Shown: piece by piece, positions 33,047-35,854 of the stretch
How the letters are laid out: every line of letters starts with the position of its first letter
Position numbering within the stretch: position 1 is the stretch's first letter
DNA from: Bacteroidales bacterium
GTDB lineage: Bacteria > Bacteroidota > Bacteroidia > Bacteroidales > DTU049
Assembly (NCBI GenBank): GCA_016937255.1
Contig: JAFGWG010000101.1
Coordinates: forward strand, 1-35,854
DNA length: 35,854 bases
Direction of reading: 5' to 3'
Program-made: the position numbers and the translations under genes
The notes under the pieces: generated by a model
Seen by the model: only the letters and a program-made list of their open reading frames with translations
What the model was told of the DNA's origin: nothing
Database searches by the model: none

Positions 33047-33092
33047 CAGCAAGAGCAAGAGCAAGAGCAAGAGGGTGAGCAAGAGGGTGAAA
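33047..33092 (+). repeat. AGAGCA simple repeat, copy 3
   Basis: Several tandem AAGAGC hexamers pass into GAGGGTGAGCAAGAGGGTGA. It borders the GC-rich palindromic element on its right, mirroring the copy at 32770. Confidence 0.85.
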
Positions 33093-33128
33093 TTTGACGA
33101 TGATATACGCTGAAACATAAACACGTAA

Positions 33129-33148
33129 AGACAAGGCATGCCTTGTCT
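33129..33148. repeat. 20-bp perfect palindrome
   Basis: AGACAAGGCATGCCTTGTCT is its own reverse complement. It resembles a short dispersed palindrome seen in intergenic DNA of many bacteria. It lies about 50 nt beyond the bioA stop; without a T-run it is at best an unusual terminator. Confidence 0.9.
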
Positions 33149-33195
33149 CCAAAACCCCTAAAGAAATCAGCGATATACCCGTGATCTACGGAAGA

Positions 33196-34458
33196 TCAAA
33201 GTGTGCACAAAAACCTCAAAATCACATCACAAACCAACCCATGCTCCTCCTCCGTCAATGAATACGGTGGTAGCAAATATAGGGTATTGCCCAGCGGACG
33301 CAATAGAACGCCATTATTTGGAAAAAACTCCAAAACTTTACGTCTCAGACTGTTCAAATATCCGGTTTCTTCTTCGCTAATGATATCAAAAGCAAGAATT
33401 ATCCCTTGCCGGCGTATATTTTTCACTTTAGCGCTGGAAGTCAATCTTTTGGCAAATACTCTGTGCCATTCGGCAATTTGAGCAATCTTTTGCATGGTAT
33501 TTTCCATCTCAAAGAGATCGAGCGATGCCAAAGCCGCGGCACAAGCCAAAGGATTGGCGGTATAAGAATGTCCATGATAGAAAACCCTGTCTTTGCTGGC
33601 TTTGAACAGCTCATAAGTATCGTTGCTACACAATGTGAGACTCATAGGCATGGCACCACCCGTCAATCCTTTAGACAAGCACATAAAATCGGGGCTTATA
33701 GGGCTGTATTCAGAGGCAAACATCTTCCCTGTCCTACCGAAGCCGGTCATCACTTCATCGGCAATAAGAAGAATATCGTTATTGCGACAGATTTGCTGCA
33801 TCTTTTGAAGAGTTGCGGGGCTGTACATCAGCATTCCGCCTGCACCCTGTACAAGTGGCTCGTAAATGAATACCCCGCCTTTATTGGCTTTGCAGGCAGC
33901 CTCAAATGCGAGCCAGCCTTCTTCGTCTTCGGGCACTGTGAGGTAATACACATCAAAGAGCATATCCTGATGATACGCCGTAAAAATACCACGCTCACCC
34001 ACCGCCATGGCTCCGAAAGTATCGCCATGATAGGAATTGTGCAGAGCCAGCACCTGCACTTGCTTATACCCCTGAATTTTGCGTAACTGAATAGCCATTT
34101 TGAGGGCTACTTCCACTGCAGTGGAGCCGTTATCGGAGAAAAATACGCGATCGAGACCATCAGGGGTGAGTTTTACAATGCGCTCCGACAGTTCTACCGC
34201 CGGTTTATGCGTAAATGCAGCGAAAATAACTTGCTCCATCTGAAGCGCCTGCTCGTAAATTTTCTGTGCAATATACGGGTGCGAATGCCCGTGCATATTC
34301 ACCCACCAGGAGGACACAATATCGATAAGCTCACGACCGTCTGTGGTGTACACTTTTGAACCTTTAGCATGATCGGCCACCAGCATCAGATCATCGTCTT
34401 CTTTTTGTGAAAACGGATGCCAGACGTATTGTAAATCCTTCTCAATCAATTCATTCAT
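33196..34458 (-). CDS. bioA: Adenosylmethionine-8-amino-7-oxononanoate aminotransferase (BioA)
   Basis: The 420-residue class III PLP aminotransferase converts KAPA to DAPA using SAM as amino donor, the step before BioD in biotin synthesis. Motifs include VWHPFSQ near the N-terminus, SSWWVNMHGHSHP, SDNGSTAVEVALKMA, HNSYHGDTFGAM and IADEVMTGFGRTG (D234 binds the PLP ring nitrogen). The Schiff-base lysine is K263 in CLSKGLTGGAMP. The length is normal. Its start overlaps the bioD stop by 4 nt. It is last in the nth-bioD-bioA unit. bioB, bioF and bioC are not in the window. Confidence 0.95.
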   Translation of the reverse strand: MNELIEKDLQYVWHPFSQKEDDDLMLVADHAKGSKVYTTDGRELIDIVSSWWVNMHGHSHPYIAQKIYEQALQMEQVIFAAFTHKPAVELSERIVKLTPDGLDRVFFSDNGSTAVEVALKMAIQLRKIQGYKQVQVLALHNSYHGDTFGAMAVGERGIFTAYHQDMLFDVYYLTVPEDEEGWLAFEAACKANKGGVFIYEPLVQGAGGMLMYSPATLQKMQQICRNNDILLIADEVMTGFGRTGKMFASEYSPISPDFMCLSKGLTGGAMPMSLTLCSNDTYELFKASKDRVFYHGHSYTANPLACAAALASLDLFEMENTMQKIAQIAEWHRVFAKRLTSSAKVKNIRRQGIILAFDIISEEETGYLNSLRRKVLEFFPNNGVLLRPLGNTLYLLPPYSLTEEEHGLVCDVILRFLCTL

Positions 34459-35060
34459 AGTTTCACTTCTTTGGCGAGATTATCAATTGCCATTTCATCA
34501 ATTTGCTCCAGTTGAGGAATTCTAAGAATAACAGGTAGAGGATAATGTTTCAGGATGATATCTTCGTTTCCAAACGTATCTTTTCCGTTGAAAATAATGC
34601 CAGCAAGCTCAATATTATGTGTTTTGCAGTACTCCAATGATAAAAGACTATGATTAATTGCACCCAAATAATGATTAATTACCAAAATTACGGGCAAATT
34701 CCACAATTTAGCCAAATCTGCCATAATAAGACCTTTATCATTGATAGGAACCATCAGGCCGCCGGCAGATTCCACGATCATATTGCCATCATAGTCGGGT
34801 AAACTGAGGGTGGATTCAGAGATTTCCAACCCGTCTTTCTCGGCAGCAATGTGCGGGCTCATGGGTTGAGTCAGCTTAAATGCCTCAGGCAGGATTTCCA
34901 CATTGCCATTGAGCCATTTTTGAATTTGGGTGCTATCATATTCCGGGCCACTTTGAATGGGTTTCCAGTAGGCAGCATTCAGATGTCGGCAACAGATTGC
35001 AGAGGCCAAAGTTTTTCCCGAGTCTGTTCCTATAGCACTTATAAAGAAACGTTTGCTCAT
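34455..35060 (-). CDS. bioD: Dethiobiotin synthetase (BioD)
   Basis: The 201-residue P-loop enzyme closes the ureido ring of dethiobiotin from DAPA, CO2 and ATP. The Walker A loop GTDSGKT is at residues 11-17, YWKPIQSGP binds substrate, and VESAGGLMVPINDKG is the conserved second motif. At about 200 residues it is slightly shorter than E. coli BioD (225). Its start overlaps the nth stop by 1 nt and its stop overlaps the bioA start by 4 nt, so the three genes should be translationally coupled. Confidence 0.93.
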   Translation of the reverse strand: MSKRFFISAIGTDSGKTLASAICCRHLNAAYWKPIQSGPEYDSTQIQKWLNGNVEILPEAFKLTQPMSPHIAAEKDGLEISESTLSLPDYDGNMIVESAGGLMVPINDKGLIMADLAKLWNLPVILVINHYLGAINHSLLSLEYCKTHNIELAGIIFNGKDTFGNEDIILKHYPLPVILRIPQLEQIDEMAIDNLAKEVKL

Positions 35061-35713
35061 TATTTTGTGGCTTTCTTTTGTTCTTTAGTAAAGTAGCTGC
35101 AGTATTCGGTGATATTACACTGCTTACACTGAGGTTTTCGGGCTTTGCAGGTATAACGTCCGTGTAGAATGAGCCAATGATGAAGGTGATGGAGAATATC
35201 TTCGGGAGCAATTTCCACCAGACCACGCTCAACCTGAACGGGGTTTTTGGCTTTTGGGGTGAGGCCTATACGAACCGAAACACGGTGCACATGGGTATCT
35301 ACGGCCAAAACATTCTGTCCATAAAGCACTGATCCGAGCACATGGGCGGTTTTGCGGCCGACGCCCGGAAGTTTTTGCATATCGTCGGGGTCTTCAGGAA
35401 ATACGCCTTTGAAATCCTTCATAAGCTTAATGGCCATATTTCGCAGATTTTTGGTCTTGCTATTAGGGTAGGAGCAGGATTTGATGTATTCGAAAATCTC
35501 CACTTCCTCTGCCGCGGCAAGGTCCTTGGCTTCGGGAAATGCTTTGAAAAGATCGGGGGTGATTTTATTCACGCGTACATCGGTGCATTGGGCGCTGAGA
35601 ATCACTGCAACTGCAAGTTGATACGGGCTTCCGTAATTGAGTTCAGTCTCCGGGCTCGGCATCTCCGTACGGAAAATTTCTATTATTTTCTCCAGGCGTT
35701 TCTTTCTGGTCAT
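35060..35713 (-). CDS. nth: Endonuclease III (DNA glycosylase/AP lyase)
   Basis: The 217-residue enzyme of base excision repair removes oxidised pyrimidines. The helix-hairpin-helix LPGVGRKTAHV carries the catalytic lysine K121, and AVDTHVHRV carries the catalytic D139. The C-terminal 4Fe-4S loop has the exact C-x6-C-x2-C-x5-C pattern (C189, C196, C199, C205). Length and residues match E. coli Nth closely. It is the first gene of the unit with bioD and bioA. A short C-terminal Lys-rich tail follows the cluster. The start ATG at 35713 lies a short distance from a tandem repeat array. Confidence 0.96.
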   Translation of the reverse strand: MTRKKRLEKIIEIFRTEMPSPETELNYGSPYQLAVAVILSAQCTDVRVNKITPDLFKAFPEAKDLAAAEEVEIFEYIKSCSYPNSKTKNLRNMAIKLMKDFKGVFPEDPDDMQKLPGVGRKTAHVLGSVLYGQNVLAVDTHVHRVSVRIGLTPKAKNPVQVERGLVEIAPEDILHHLHHWLILHGRYTCKARKPQCKQCNITEYCSYFTKEQKKATK

Positions 35714-35726
35714 CTTGGCTTTTTTG

Positions 35727-35734
35727 CAAAAATA
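35727..35734 (-). promoter_or_regulatory. Putative -7 element for nth-bioDA
   Basis: On the minus strand TATTTTTG (35734-35727) matches TAnnTTTG exactly, 13 nt before the nth start. Any -33 box would fall inside the adjacent tandem repeats, where no TTG is seen at the right distance. Confidence 0.4.
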
Positions 35735-35740
35735 CGAATT

Positions 35741-35854
35741 ATCATGTCACCCCTTCGGGGTTTGGGCGAAGTTGTTCTCGGGGATAGAATCATTTCATCC
35801 CTTCGGGATTTTGGCGTAGTTGTTCTCGGGGATAGAATCATTTCATCCCTTCGG
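35741..35854. repeat. 48-bp tandem repeat array, running off the window end
   Basis: A unit beginning GTTGTTCTCGGGGATAGAAT is present at 35771-35818 and again, identical over the 36 nt visible, from 35819 to the window end. A diverged 30-nt partial copy precedes it (35741-35770, 25/30 matches). Each unit contains a small hairpin ATCCCTTCGGGAT. There are no unique spacers, so it is a minisatellite and not CRISPR. Confidence 0.92.

Noticed and set aside
33406-34086. 226-aa plus-strand ORF opposite bioA
   Set aside because: It is wholly antisense to bioA, whose catalytic motifs are intact; the antisense product is Cys/His/Ile-rich without recognisable domains.
35741-35854. CRISPR array
   Set aside because: Units are contiguous 48-bp tandem copies without unique spacers, and no cas genes are present.

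Overview
This window is almost certainly chromosome from a free-living member of the Bacteroidota. It is AT-rich. Start codons lack Shine-Dalgarno signals. Several genes are preceded by the phylum-specific promoter pattern TTG/TTTG - about 19-22 nt - TAnnTTTG. Three proteins end in type IX secretion (T9SS) type A sorting domains. The glycogen cluster, including a GT3-GT35 fusion, also fits the phylum. The genus cannot be fixed from sequence reading alone.

Layout. 1-2.4 kb: truncated RNase R (minus), divergent from a class I photolyase. 2.4-3.7 kb: a T9SS-exported protein, closed by a strong bidirectional terminator. 3.7-14.0 kb: a minus-strand run of four exported proteins. In transcription order these are two tandem paralogous SUMF1-fold proteins, a 2039-residue modular surface protein with seven 23-residue repeats, and a smaller T9SS protein. 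Gaps between them are only 8-18 nt. Just upstream lie a good promoter, two direct repeats that look like operators, and a gene for a membrane-embedded 7TM AraC-type regulator (14.2-15.4 kb). I read this as a regulated surface-structure locus and the best candidate for an undescribed system here.

15.5-18.1 kb: M16 protease and O-methyltransferase (4-nt overlap), then a convergent DUF4190-like lipoprotein. 18.6-27.7 kb: a four-gene glycogen operon with debranching enzyme, GT4 glycosyltransferase, GH57 amylase-like enzyme with an unusual charged tail, and a 1410-aa fusion of a GT3 glycogen synthase to a GT35 glucan phosphorylase. 27.7-28.5 kb: a REP-associated transposase (RAYT) broken by one nonsense codon, with a large imperfect hairpin downstream. 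28.5-31.5 kb: cinA, recF and a DciA-like gene. 31.8-32.6 kb: a TPR membrane protein bracketed by an exact 20-bp direct repeat. 32.6-33.2 kb: a gene-free, GC-rich, strongly palindromic region flanked by purine-rich microsatellites. 33.2-35.7 kb: nth-bioD-bioA operon (minus). The window ends inside a 48-bp tandem repeat array upstream of nth.

Intergenic DNA from 27.7 kb to the end is full of palindromes, direct repeats and simple repeats, unlike the quiet intergenic DNA in the first half. Promoters, operators and RNA structures given here were found by eye and are unverified.
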